Assembly: GCA_028023455.1 (NCBI GenBank) | Contig: JAQFVV010000568.1 | Coordinates: 124,001 to 188,000 of the forward strand | Reading direction: 5' to 3' | DNA length: 64,000 bases | Source of the DNA: Epiperipatus broadwayi | Taxonomy: Eukaryota > Onychophora > Udeonychophora > Euonychophora > Peripatidae | Shown here: in pieces, positions 10,532 through 22,879 of the stretch | Layout: every line of letters begins with the position of its first letter | Numbering within the stretch: the first letter of the stretch is position 1 | The notes under the pieces: model-generated | Seen by the model: only the letters and a program-made list of their open reading frames with translations | What the model was told of the DNA's origin: nothing | Databases searched by the model: none | Position numbers and translations under genes: made by a program

Positions 10532-12001
10532 GTTGTAAACTATTCACTGTACAGCCTGTGGTGGTGCTGTTGCTAGTTAAAAATATAGCAATATACATTA
10601 CCAGGCCTCTATATTTTTTTTCGGCTCTAATATATCGTATTTTGACATACTGCTATTTTTTATTTTTAATATATTGTTTGGGGGGGGGGGTTGACATAAT
10701 TATTTGTTCTTTTTTTTTCATTTGATCAATTTAAATCTATAATGGACACTTTTTTTTTTGGATTTCAAAAGTACACAATTTTTATATACAACTTTTTTGT
10801 TGAGGATTTTGATTCTAAATATACTGTTTTTTTACAGACATCTTTTTTTTTTGGGGGGGGGGGGTTTCGATCGATTTAAAAGTAGAAGGGACACTTGTAA
10901 TTTTTTTAGATCTCAAATATACACACATTTTTACATACGACTTTTTTTTGGCTTTTAATATACTGTATTTTTTTTAACAGATGTCTTTTTTTAAAATTTA
11001 ATTTAGAATCGACACTTTCTTTTTTAAATTTTTAAAAATTCGAGTTGCTGTTGATTGATTTAAAAAAAAATGTAATGCAAGCTGTCAAACAAACTCCACC
11101 TCGGATCTGTATTTGCTTATAAACAAAAAGAATTTTTTTTTTGTATTTTGACTAAGATATCGATCAAGAGAGTCGATTCTCTTCTGACCAAAAGAAGAGT
11201 AAAGTTGTTGATTGATTTGACAAGAATTCAAAGCTGTCAAACCAACTCCACCACACTTGGCTGTAAAGCCCTATCTGTTTAACACTGACATTTTGGGTGT
11301 GAATTAATTGACTTACAAATCCAAATAATCACAAACTAAACACAGATTCTTTTCATTCAAATAAATTTATTCACCACGTCTGAACTAAACCAAATCAACT
11401 GCATCCCATTCTCGCTTTGGGATCTCCCCTAATTGCAATAACATGGTATCCATTTTTGTATTCTTTTGTTACTCTCGTCCGAGTCACGACAGAAATGAAC
11501 TTTTTCACCAACAACTACAATTGTCTGACAGAGACGTTGACATCTTTTTTGGGTTGCAAATAATAACAAACCCAACCAAAAAACAAGCTTGGACAAATCT
11601 CAAGAATACACTGATAATTACTAGTATGCAAAAAGATCTCAGTTGGAAAATACAGAAAATCATCAACATTAACAAACAAACAGTTGCAAAACATTCCACT
11701 GCACACACTCTCAGATTCAAATTGAGTGAGAATACAAATTGGCTCACTATGTATAGGAATTCACACCATGATGAAAAAGTGGCAAACTATACGATCGTAT
11801 AGTGTTGTTAGTTTAGACGTAGGGTAGTGACCGTGGAATAATTGGCCACGGATTCTAACCACAAATCTATTGTCTCTTAAGTGGCTAATACGATCACTAG
11901 TCATGTATTAGCTGTAAGGTTTGGTCATGATAAGCGGTATTATTCTGTGTTTTTACACAGAAACAGCACCACCACAGGCTGTACAGTGAATAGTTTACAA
12001 C
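10532..12001. mobile_element. Non-coding element with perfect 40-bp terminal inverted repeats
   Basis: Bases 10532-10571 and 11962-12001 are exact reverse complements over 40 bp, beginning GTTGTAAAC. The 1.4-kb interior holds no recognisable transposase. Its left half consists of degenerate T-rich units with two long G runs (about 10679-10690 and 10853-10864). A phrase around 11080-11107 recurs about 160 bp later near 11230-11257. Its right end carries four short palindromes. Flanks resemble each other: TATCAAAT-(5 bp)-CTTTGGTG on the left and TATCAAATCTTTGTTG on the right, which could be a long imperfect target duplication. The 119-codon frame at 11443-11802 is asparagine- and lysine-rich and matches nothing I know. 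It may be a non-autonomous DNA transposon; the superfamily is unknown. Confidence 0.75.
11786..11962. repeat. Cluster of four palindromes beside the right terminal inverted repeat
   Basis: 11786-11803 is a perfect 18-bp palindrome centred on CGATCG. 11831-11851 pairs CCGTGG with CCACGG. 11884-11912 pairs GCTAATAC with GTATTAGC. 11943-11962 pairs TTCTGTGT with ACACAGAA around a four-base loop. They sit in the last 220 bp of the element. Their function is not known; protein binding or DNA folding during transposition is a possible role. Confidence 0.7.
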
Positions 12002-13396
12002 TATCAAATCTTTGTTGTTATTAATATTGGTAAAAACTGTTTGAAAATTGGTACTAATTTCACTTTCTAAGTCATATCATTAAATATTATAATTTATTTC
12101 ATAAGAAATCTTTTTATTTGAAATTAATTTAATTGTTTTATGTTTTGTATTTTTTTATATTAAGGTTTATTGACAGTTCTTGTAATAAAACACCTACATT
12201 TTTATTTCCAAATATTGACTTAAAGGTAAATAACAATAACAACTAAATGGCAGAATATGGCAAGATTATAATAGTACATGGTATTGCTGTTATAACAGTA
12301 TATTTATTCATTATGTATTGATTGTTTATATTATATAATATTTAATATACTTTTTAATTCACCTTTTACAATATAATACTTTTATTTAATGTTTCATATT
12401 ATTTTATAACAGTTTAGAGTGAGTCTTCAGAAAAAGCTCATGAAGTATAACTGTGCTGTAAAAAGAGAATAATAAAATTGTATTAAATGCTATTATGTCA
12501 ATAATATTATGGACTGCATAATTAAACAATGGAGAGTAGATAATTTTCCACACACTTATGATTTTGAATAAATGCAGATATCTTACTATATATTGATGTC
12601 TAAAATCAATGGGATGTTCATAACATTAAACATAACCCCTAATCCATATAGCTGTTATGCACAAATCTAGCTTCTATAAACAATTATTGTGAGCAAGAGA
12701 TAAATGAATAAATATAGAAGCTTTTTATAAATCAAATAATTTCTAGGTTTCCTCAACTATAAATAAATTGTTTTATTAGAGTCATTAATAAAATATTAAA
12801 ATCATCATGAAATGAAAAAAAAAACATACACAGCAATTAATAAAAAGAGAAATTGGATAAAATAAAGAAATTAAGACTAAAAATGGTTTTAAAACAATTA
12901 TTTAATATCCAATTGATTAACAATAAACAAAAAAATGACAAGATAGTATTAAATTCTAAACATTTATTTCATCAAAATTGTTTTTGCATAAATATTGTAA
13001 TCAATCAATTGATTTCTATTCATAAATTAAGTTTTAAGTAATTAAATTATTTTTTAAAATAACTAAAGGTTGAAAAAAACATCGTTTTCATAATCAAAAA
13101 TATCAATCTTTGATTTAAATTAATTTTTTGTTAAGTTTGTAGGAGAAAAAATACATGAAAAAAGAAAACATGTTAACATAATAAATTTACATTTACAAAA
13201 CATTAAGTTTCCCAAAAACTATTTTATAAATTTGAAGAGAAAATTGACTGGATTTAAAAATAAATTTTGAAAACTAAAAATGTTAACTTAATGAAAATAT
13301 TTAAAATTACAATATATACAACAACTAAAAATCTATTTTTTTTGTAAATTACAATTTAGTGTTCATGCACCAAAAATATACTTAATCAAGGTATTA
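12002..13396. other. AT-rich stretch with no recognised gene
   Basis: Very AT-rich, with only short low-complexity frames (for example the lysine/asparagine-rich frame at 12853-13041). I see no motif. Confidence 0.45.
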
Positions 13397-13604
13397 TTAT
13401 AAAGTCAAAAACTTCACATAAATATATCGGAGAGACTTTCTTTTCAAAAAATTTTATTGATATACATTATATAAACTATATAAATAAAATATAAATAAAA
13501 TAAATAAAATATTTTATTTATATAGTTTATATAATGTATATCAATAAAATTTTTTGAAAAGAAAGTCTCTCCGATATATTTATGTGAAGTTTTTGACTTT
13601 ATAA
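13397..13604. repeat. Long near-perfect hairpin
   Basis: The arms, about 95 bp each, are reverse complements. The left arm runs from 13397 to about 13490, and the right arm ends at 13604. Both carry the CGGAGAGACTTTC / GAAAGTCTCTCCG segment near their outer ends. The short central spacer is an (AAATA)-rich run. The near identity of the arms suggests a recent inverted duplication or a foldback/MITE-like element. No coding capacity. Confidence 0.85.
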
Positions 13605-13689
13605 ATTTGATAATACATTTGAAAAGATAGAAAAAGAAGAAGGTATTATTATTTGTGGATTTTTTTTTTCCATACCTTTTGAAGCTGTT

Positions 13690-14770
13690 GGTTTTTAATA
13701 ACCACAGTCACCATAATTCTATTGAAAGGATTGGTTTTCAACCATGGAATATCACATGATTACCATTTCTTATGCTTGAACAATCTGTTAACACAGAGGC
13801 TAATCTTTCCATACAATAGCACTACCAGTGTAAGCCAGACTAATTTATGGATACAAGGTTTTTGTATAAAATCTCTATCTAGTGCCTACTCAGGCAATAT
13901 TCCCACACTAGTTTCTAGCTTGTGGCTTTTATCAATGGGGAGCCTTGGATCCAAGAGCACTGCATCTAGATTTTTCTAATGCAATCCTCAAGCAGCCACC
14001 TTTTATTTCATTAGCTGTCTATAAACATTTAAGTGCAAAATGAAAACATAATACTGTTTTCAATTCAAGCTCATTCAATTCAGTTCAGAATCCATACTTT
14101 TTGGTGACTTTGATTTTTTTAATAATCACTGTCAACATAATCATATTGGAAGGATTGGTTATAAACCACTAAATATCACATGATCATCATTTCTTCTTGT
14201 ATTCATTAATTACTCTGGCTTGCACTGGTGATGTTACTGTATCAAGTGTTTAGTTTTTGTGTAAATGGCTAGTGTAAGCATAAAAAATAGTGATCATGTG
14301 ATGTTTAGTGGTTTAAAAGCATTCCAGTCCAATAGAATTATGGGGAATGTGGTTATTAAAAAATCAAAGTCACCAAAAAGTTTGAATCCTAAACTGAGTT
14401 TAGATCTATACAACTATACAAGATAATGAGCTTGAATTGAAAACATTATTTTGTTTTCATTTAGCACTGGAAGCTCTATTCTTAGCTAAAAAGTAAAAGG
14501 TGGTTTCTGGAGAGTTGCATTGGATCCTAATATCTAAGTGCACTGCTCTCAGTCCATGGCTCTTCACTGATGAAAGCTACATGCTATAAACCAGTCTGGA
14601 AATATTATTGGATGAGAAGGCACTAGATAGGAATTTTATGCATAAATCTTCTTGCATCCATTTATTACTCTGGCTTGCATGGGTGGTGCTGTATGGAGAG
14701 TTTAGCCTCTTTGTATACAGCTTGTGTAAACATAAGAAATGGTGGTCATGTGATGTTTAGTAATTTCTAT
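13690..14770. repeat. Large imperfect palindrome built from related modules
   Basis: The two halves match in reverse complement from the centre (about 14235) outward. 14090-14200 pairs with 14275-14385, 13985-14085 with 14385-14480, 13850-13980 with 14490-14650, and 13740-13850 with 14650-14770. The outermost module (CATGTGATGTTTAGT near 14750 and its mirror near 13750) recurs at the inner boundary (14170 and 14290). The structure therefore seems to come from repeated inverted duplication of one module. The arms are diverged. The 85-codon frame at 13722-13979 lies in one arm and is probably fortuitous. It may be a foldback-type element. Confidence 0.75.
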
Positions 14771-17700
14771 TTCTAACATTGTTTTATGAGATCATTTATT
14801 TTAGCACTATATAATTCATAGTGAAATGATTTAGGTGTTTAAATAAAAAAAAATATTTTATTTAATTGTAAACCTCTCAAATAATCATAATTTAATCTTT
14901 TGTTGTTGTTTTTTTTTTTTAAATAATCAGCCAAATTGCCTACAGTGTTAAATAATGAAACTTTTATTTTTGTAAATGGACAATATGCTGCTGAATAAAG
15001 AAGCAAAGTTCAAAACATTTTCAAGTTTATAAAGAGAAATTGTGTCATTTGATTTCAGTTCAGTCACTTTATTTTTATTATTTTACTTATTGAGATTAAC
15101 CTAAAAGAAAAGTTCTAAATAAATTTGATAGGCTAAATTATTTCAAATTCTATACACACACAAATTTAAAATATTTAACAAAGTAAATTAAAATTTACTT
15201 GTAGATTTAAAAGCTAATGATTAAATTATATCAAAAGATAGTAAAATATATGTATATTAAATAATTAGATTCTAAAATATATAAAAGCATTAAGCTAAAT
15301 ATTCAAATTAAGGTAAAGACGATTAAAATTGAAGTGATAGAACAAAATTTCAACATATTAAGCGATTTTTATTCTTATTACGATAATAATGTAAACATGA
15401 TTGTTAACTAAATATTAATAATTGTTAAAATGAAATATGATTTGATGCAAAATACAAATATAAATATTTTAGATAGTATATAGATCCAATCTCTTATTAA
15501 TATAACACAAAAGATGAGAAAATTCAAGGATATTGGAATTGTTAGAGAGACATTAGTTATACTAGGTTTTAGTCAAATATTTATTTTACTTCCTGCAATT
15601 AAATGTTTTCTGTATATGAATTGTAAAACCATTACTGGTTTAAATTGTTTTTTAAATTTTCTAATGTAAGATGTTATTTACTATATTTCTTATAATGTGC
15701 AAATGAAACAATTTTAGGGTGTAAGTATATAAAATATTTAATTATTCTTATTGCTATTATGATGAATTAAAAGTTGGGCAACTTCATTATGATTTGTTTT
15801 ACTGCTATCTTTCTTGAGGTGATTGACTGTATTAATTAAGTTAATACTTGTTTACAATACTGTTATTGAAGTTTTGTAAATTCTAATCACAAATATTTTC
15901 TATTTTATTATTGCTTGTAGCAATAAATGAGCATTGTGTATTATGACTATTTGATAAAAATAAATGATGGTTTTAATAAAAATAGTAATTTGATGTAATA
16001 TGTATTGAATTTTATAAGTGATGATCAAACAGTCATTACTTTTTGCACATGCTATTGCATTTTAGTGCTGAACAATAGATAATATATAACATATTGACAA
16101 ATCTTACAAATTTATTATAATTATTGATTGAAGTAATCAATCACTATGGTAATGCAGGATTCAATAAAATATATTACTTTTAAAATTGTCAATAAATTTT
16201 ACTTTCAGTATATATAATCTTAATGCCGTATTGTTTTACCGGAATTGTTGTATCCTGAAACTTTTCACTGTACATATATTGATATGATGAATTCTGTATA
16301 TATATATATATGTCAGTTAGTACAAATATTAAACCATTACATCTTGCATCAATCAGCTTATTAAAAATTTACAAATGATTAAAAGGAATTAGAAATATTA
16401 TTAATGGGGAAATTAGTAGTTAATGTTTGGATGAGACTTTGAAAATATCCAGTAGACCATTGATAAAAAAAGTGATAATCTCATCCTGTTCATTTCAAGT
16501 TTGATAATAGCCACACGATTACAACCAGTATAAACATTTAAGAAAAACTTTTTTATAATCTCATATAAATAATGAGTAAACATGATTTATAACATTGTCA
16601 ATACATTAATAATATATATGTTGTTTATGTGTATATGCATATGTATTCACATATACAGATACAAATATATGCAACTCATCCATCTGGGGAAATATTACAA
16701 AAAATTAATGATAATAAATAACATAAGTGTGAGAGAAAAGGTGAACTAATGAGTTAAATTGTCTTTTTATATTTATTTTTTATTTCTACAGAATTGTATA
16801 TTAATTGAAGTTACACATAACATCAATATCTATAATAAGATGCCAAAATATGTTATAATTGTTTATCATTTAATCAACAACATTTTTTATTCAAATACTA
16901 TAAGCTTTATATATACATATATTTATTAGACATTTATAATTTATTAAAAATAATAACAAATCTTTCATATAAAATACCCTACATAAGAAATAAATATTTA
17001 TTAATAAGTATGCATAAAAAGACATTTGAAGCCCATTATTTTATACCATTAACCAATAGTGAAAATCTATTTTAACATTTGCCTATTGTTTTATATATAG
17101 AATTATAACAACAACAATAAAATAAAACATCAATAAACTAAAATAATATACAAATTGTATTACAGCAATACAATTGTCAGAAATTCATTAAAACTTGAAA
17201 CAATTCAACTACACAAAATAACAAAATGTAAAATAAATAAATAATATGTCTTATGTAACATTAAGAATTGTCCATGTATTTATTTAATTTATTGATATTT
17301 TTTAAATATATCTACTTTTATTTGTGTTATGCATAATATATGTTTCATGTACACATGTTTTTGAATCTTAATGTAATTGAAAAGTTTAGTTCTGTATTAT
17401 TATAGGTTTTATATAAATGTCTTCTATTTAAATCTTTAATGTAAAATTTAATGGCTTAATTTGTTTTTAGCATTGATTTTAAGACTTTAAATTTAACACT
17501 TCTATTAATTGTATTGATATATTTTTTGGCTTTTTAAAATATTTTTTTGTGTTCTGTAGTAATTTATATTGATATTGTTACAATCAATAGAAGACACAAT
17601 TCCTTTCAGTATTTTATATTGCCTCTGTTTGATAATTACATATTATTTTTTTAATATCATTTTAGCCAATATTTATATATTTATAAATATAATTTTTTTT

Positions 17701-19261
17701 AATAATCTATCATAAATTTGGGAATAATATAAAACTTTGATTCATTTTTCTATTCATACTAATGTTAACATCATCTCTACAATGATATTGCATAAAAATA
17801 TTTATTAATGTTGTTTTACAATTATAAAGTATGTTTTAAATGTCTTTAGAATTACATTCATAATATTTATTTAATTCAATAAACTGTTTTTTATAAACTA
17901 GCTACATCTTTGCCCATATTTTATTTACTATTTCTATATTTGAAAATTTTAATAATTATTATTTTTAAGTCAGTGCTTGTAGAGAACCCATATAATTTTT
18001 TTTAATTTATCATCTTTAATAAAAGATTTAATATGACTTTGTTATCCTTATTCATTGGAATTTCATATATAAATATGTAGATTACCTTCAAATTTGAAAT
18101 TTATAAATTTAATATTATACACATTATTACTAAAATCCTATTAAAATTATTAAAATATCAACTGAATATTTAGAATAGTATTTGTTTCTTGATTAATTAT
18201 TTTGTTTTTAATTATAATACTTTCTAAGTTATTTATAAATATTGCTGAACTTAAGTTACTAACTACTCACCCATAAACCATCTTTTAATATATTGCAAAA
18301 TTTATTATTGTGTTTAAAATGTAGACAATTATTCATAATTGATTATGACCATTTGAAACAAAGTTGTAAAACTGCAATAAAAACAATTCTGCAATAACTA
18401 AAGTTTAATTTGTCACATATATAGGCCACATCTAAAGCATGGTAGTTTATTTGTGACTGTTTTATATTATATGACTTATGATTTAAATTTTATTAGCATA
18501 AATTTTCTTTTCCTAAATTAATATAATTTTTACTTATTGATGGTGTGAGTTTATAATATTAGACTCTATAATATTAAATATAGCAAGCTGAAACCTATAC
18601 TGACTACTTTAATTTCTTCAGTGTAAAACTGACCCTCAAATTTCTGAATAAACACTAACAGTGAAAAGTTTTACTATGATGTCATGTTTTATTTTTTAGT
18701 GCAATTAAATATGTTGTATGCATATCCCAAAATTTATTCAAGGATATTATAAATATTTAAACATTGTAATAATTAAAACTTTAACCATAAAAATTAATAT
18801 TTTAAAATTGTGAAAATAAGTATCTAAATGTCAGACATACTGATAATAAAGGCTAACATCATTATTGACTTCACAATATCTATTCAAAAAAGTTAAAGGT
18901 ATAAAATACTAGATATTCAAATTTTATTATTACAAGGATATATTTAAAATTAGTTATCATTAAAGAAACAAAAAAAATTGTAAAAGTTAATAAATTAATG
19001 ATTGTTATTAAGGTATTTCACTAATAGGTTTTTAAGAAATGATTTTTTTAGTCTATAATGGTTTTTCTGCGATAATTTTCAGTTTTCTTAATATACTTTA
19101 GATACTGTCTGAGAGTTTAGTTTTAAAAAATAAAATGTTTTCAAAGACAACCTCCTTATTTAGTTATGTAGTTTTTTATTTATTAAAAGTATTTATGCAT
19201 AATATTCAATAACAGTTACTGAAAATCATGTACTGTGTGGCATTTAATCACAGGAAAATTA
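14771..19261. other. 4.5 kb of AT-rich DNA with no recognised gene
   Basis: No frame of 60 codons or more is present on either strand, and I recognise no motifs or long repeats, only short (TA)n tracts such as 16298-16311. It is either old decayed transposon sequence or simple AT-rich spacer. Confidence 0.5.
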
Positions 19262-22157
19262 ATCTAAAGCAGCATTTGTTTAACTGTGGGTCACGAGCCC
19301 AAATGAAGTCACAAAGCAAAAAGTTGGGGTCATGAAAATTTAATTCAGATACCTAAATTTAAGGAAATATTCATCTCAATCTATTTAGTATCTTTAATGT
19401 AATATATTACATTTACTGTACATCACAGTTATAAAATTGTAATGATGGCCAAGTTGGGCTGTAAATTATATTTACATATTGAAAAATAACACTAAATACA
19501 TCGTAATAGTGGTGTCATATTTCTATTTTAGCATATAAGTTATTTCAGATTCAAAACATATACTGCAGTAGTGAGAATAAGGTCGGCACCACTGTGATTA
19601 TATAATGCATTTCTGGTCAAGTTATTTGTTTTGGTTTCATTTCAATAAGTCTCCACATCGCAAGAATAATACAGTATTGTATTTTACTGTTTTACTCTAC
19701 TAAAGTTAGTATTTATTTGGATAAATATTATGAAGGATATTATTTTTTTATATAAAAATGCTTGTATACTTCTATTTCTCACTTTTTTATTCAAAATTTA
19801 TCATCCTATTAGTTATAAGAATCTATTTTTTATTTGAAACTTATTGTCATTTATTTATTAACAATTAAACATATATTCTTATTTTTTAAACTTCACAGGT
19901 AATTTATAATTGATTTATTGATATTTTTTAAATATTAACAAATAAAGCATAAAAATATATTAAAAAATAAAACATACAAAAGTAAATATGCTTTGTATAA
20001 TTAAACAAAGAACAAGGCTGCCATTTGGTGTCTCTGCTAACTAATAAGTACTGCTATTTTATTTCTATTTTATGATAAAAATACTTTTTACCCATGGGTA
20101 AATGGTTGAACTTGTGTACCAAAGGTAATGATGCAGATGGTAATGGTACAATGTCTCTTCAAGCAGGATCTCATAATCAGAAAGAGGCATCTAAGATTGA
20201 AAAAAACAAAATATGATGAGAAATTTGTTCAAATTGGCTTTACTTTTAATAACTATTATGGTAATGAACAACATTTTTGTTTAATTTGCAAAAAAATTTT
20301 TGTCTATAGAATGTATAAAACCATCAAAATTAAACAGGCATTTTGAATCCAAGTACCTTTATATGTCAATAAACAAAAAGAATATTTCGAATTACTGTTA
20401 AAAACTTCAAATAAAGAAAAACAATATTTCGTGAAATTTAGAACTGTTAATGAAAAATATTTACTTGCATCATAAAAAGTTTCATATCTGATTGCTAAAA
20501 GTAAAAAGCCATACACTATTAGAGAAGATTTTATATTACCTGCTGCTATTGAAATGGTAGAAATACTTCACAGAATTAAATATGGTGATGAAATTTGGAA
20601 AATTCCTTTGTCAAATAATACTGTCACTAATAGAATTTTTGAAATTAGCAATGATCAATTTGAGCAGCTTATTACTAGATTTAAAAAAAGCCCAATATTT
20701 ACAATTCCATAAATTAAACAACTAATATTTCAAATATAGCTCAATTATTGGTATGTCAGATAAATTTATAAAGAGGAATAACGGTAATTTTGTTTTTCTT
20801 TGAAAGAACATACAAGAGGGAAAGACATATATAATAAATTTGAAATATTTATTAAAACTGAATGTGTAGAATGAAAAAATTGTTTTGGAGTATGCACAGA
20901 TAGTGAAAAAGCAATGACTGGTAAAAACATTGGTTTTAAATCATTTTCTAGAGCTTCTTTTAATAATCATGTAGCTTTTACACACTGTCTGATCCATTGA
21001 GAGGCCCTTGTAGCAAAAAAAGTTAGTAATAATATTGAAAGATGCACTTAAGGATGCTGTCAATATTATAAATTTTGTAAAAAGCCATACTCTTAACAGC
21101 TGGTTATTTTCAAATCCTTGTAAAGACATGGAATCTGAATACAGAAAATTTATTATTACATGCAGAAGTAAGATGGATGTCAAAAGAGTGAAGTTTAAAA
21201 AGATTATTGTCATTAAAAGAAGGAATTATTGTATTGTTAGCCAAACAAAAATCTGATCTTGCTGCTCTTTTTCAAAATGACATATGCCTGTCAAAGGTGT
21301 GCTATTTTTCTGATATTTTTGAGCAGCTAGATGATCTGAACTTGTCTTTTCAATAAAAAATAGCAATATCTTTACTTAGAATAATAAAATTGGTTTTGTT
21401 ACAAAGATCAATATTTGGAAAAATAGGGTGGAAAATAATTCATTGGAAATGCCAATTTTATAAATGAAAAAAATAATTTCAAAACTTTAATTGCAAAAGT
21501 TATTACAGCTCACTTAAAAATCCTAAAAACACAGTTCTGCCAATACTTTATATTGAGTTTAGATTTCAAAAAGTTATCTTGGATTCAAAGACCTTTTTGA
21601 TTGACAATGAGTTTAATCACTTGCCATGTAAAGCTTCAGAGGAATTTGCTGAGCTATCAAGTAATTCAAACTTAAAACTTGACTTTCCACAAAAATCCCT
21701 AACAGAATTTTGGTTCAGAGCTGGGACTGAATTTCCCACTATGTCTGAAATGGCATTAAATGTTCTTCCATCTTTCAGCACTACATACTTATGTAAAATG
21801 ACTTTTTCAGCTTTAATAAATATTAAATCCAAATATTGTTCAATGCTGAAAATCATTGAAAATGCTTTATGACCAGCAGTATCAAATATTTCACCAACAT
21901 TTAATATTGTTATGCAGAAAAAAACAAGCACATCCATCACATTGAAATGTGATTTACTTTCATGAAATTTTGTTTACTTAAAACAAACCCTAAAACTACT
22001 TATTTTCATATGCATATTGTTTACCAATGAAATAAAATATTTATGGGAATATTTATTTCTATATCCACTTTATATTTAATGCCTGAAATTGTGAAAAAAT
22101 CTTAATGATTAAAAAGTAGTCATGAATGAAAGAAGTTTAAAAAGCACTGATCTAAAG
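19262..22157 (+). mobile_element. hAT DNA transposon, ZBED5/SCAND3-like, complete ends
   Basis: The 8-bp repeat ATCTAAAG at 19262-19269 and 22150-22157 flanks an element running 19270-22149, the target-duplication length diagnostic of hAT. The left end CAGCATTTGTTTAACTG and the reverse complement of the right end, CAGTGCTTTTTAAACT, form imperfect short terminal inverted repeats in the hAT style. The left subterminal GTGGGTCACGAGCCC resembles the GGGTCGCGACCC seen in Charlie-type hATs. The interior encodes a decayed transposase in the same orientation. At 2.88 kb it has the size of an autonomous element. Confidence 0.9.
20128..21955 (+). pseudogene. hAT transposase relic (ZBED5/SCAND3-like)
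   Basis: The N-terminus (20128-20346) reads KYDEKFVQIGFTF and then HFCLICKKIF, matching the BED-finger region of ZBED5/FAM200-like proteins, although the histidine half of the finger is damaged. Further along are KPYTIREDFILPAAIEMVEI and PLSNNTVTNRI near 20500-20640, FGVCTDSEKAMTGKNIG near 20890-20935 with a catalytic-type aspartate, and a TH-C-L-I-H-x-EALVAKK segment near 20975-21025. The C-terminal dimerisation region (21579-21872) has LPSFSTTYLCKMTFSALINI. Stops occur throughout. Human ZBED5 and relatives are domesticated members of this family; this copy is plainly a pseudogene. Confidence 0.87.
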
Positions 22158-22879
22158 CATCAGCCAATCCCCACATCATTACCTTCTTAATAACTTTTTT
22201 AGAACATTACAATGTGCTGTCAATCACAGACATGCATATAAAGGTCTATATCATAGGTTCCCAAACTTTTTCTGGTGACCACTCACTTTGCAAGACAAAT
22301 TTTCTTATGCACCCCCCCCTATTGTAACAGTTTTCCACATACAATCTGTTTGATATTTTCGATGTAAATAGCAACTAATGATATATTTCTGCTTACACCA
22401 TTAAACTATTGAAAAAGTTGTGCTAATATGTTATTAGTCTTGAATACAGTTATTGCTATACCAATTGTGATGAAACATAGCCCATATGTCAAGATCATGA
22501 AGTGTATACTCGATTAACATTATCCACAGTTTCATTCAATCTTTAAGTTGAAAATTCAGAATATATATTAGGAGATTGTATTACATTAGTAAAAATCTTA
22601 TTGTAATAATTAAAGCTTCATCAAATGTATTAAAAATTATTTATTTCAAACTTACAAAAAAATAACAAATTAATGTGAAGAATGAGCCTAATGCATTTTT
22701 AAAAGTTTGTTAATATCGGGATCAACTTTAGTTAAAAACAGTCATAAATTGCCATGTTCAGTTATATGCAATCAGTTTATTTTTTTAGATAGTACATTTG
22801 CTACAGCACTAAATCTGCACAGCCAAATAAGAAGATGTAAATGCAATTGAAAATTTCTGCACTATTTTCTATAATCTAC

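Noticed and set aside
11443-11802. 119-codon frame inside the 40-bp-TIR element as a possible transposase or accessory protein
   Set aside because: No DDE or DNA-binding motif visible, and an 80-codon frame overlaps it on the opposite strand. Not called as a gene.
13722-13979. 85-codon frame in the ~1-kb palindrome
   Set aside because: It lies wholly in one arm of the palindrome, is not preserved in the other arm, and has no known motif.
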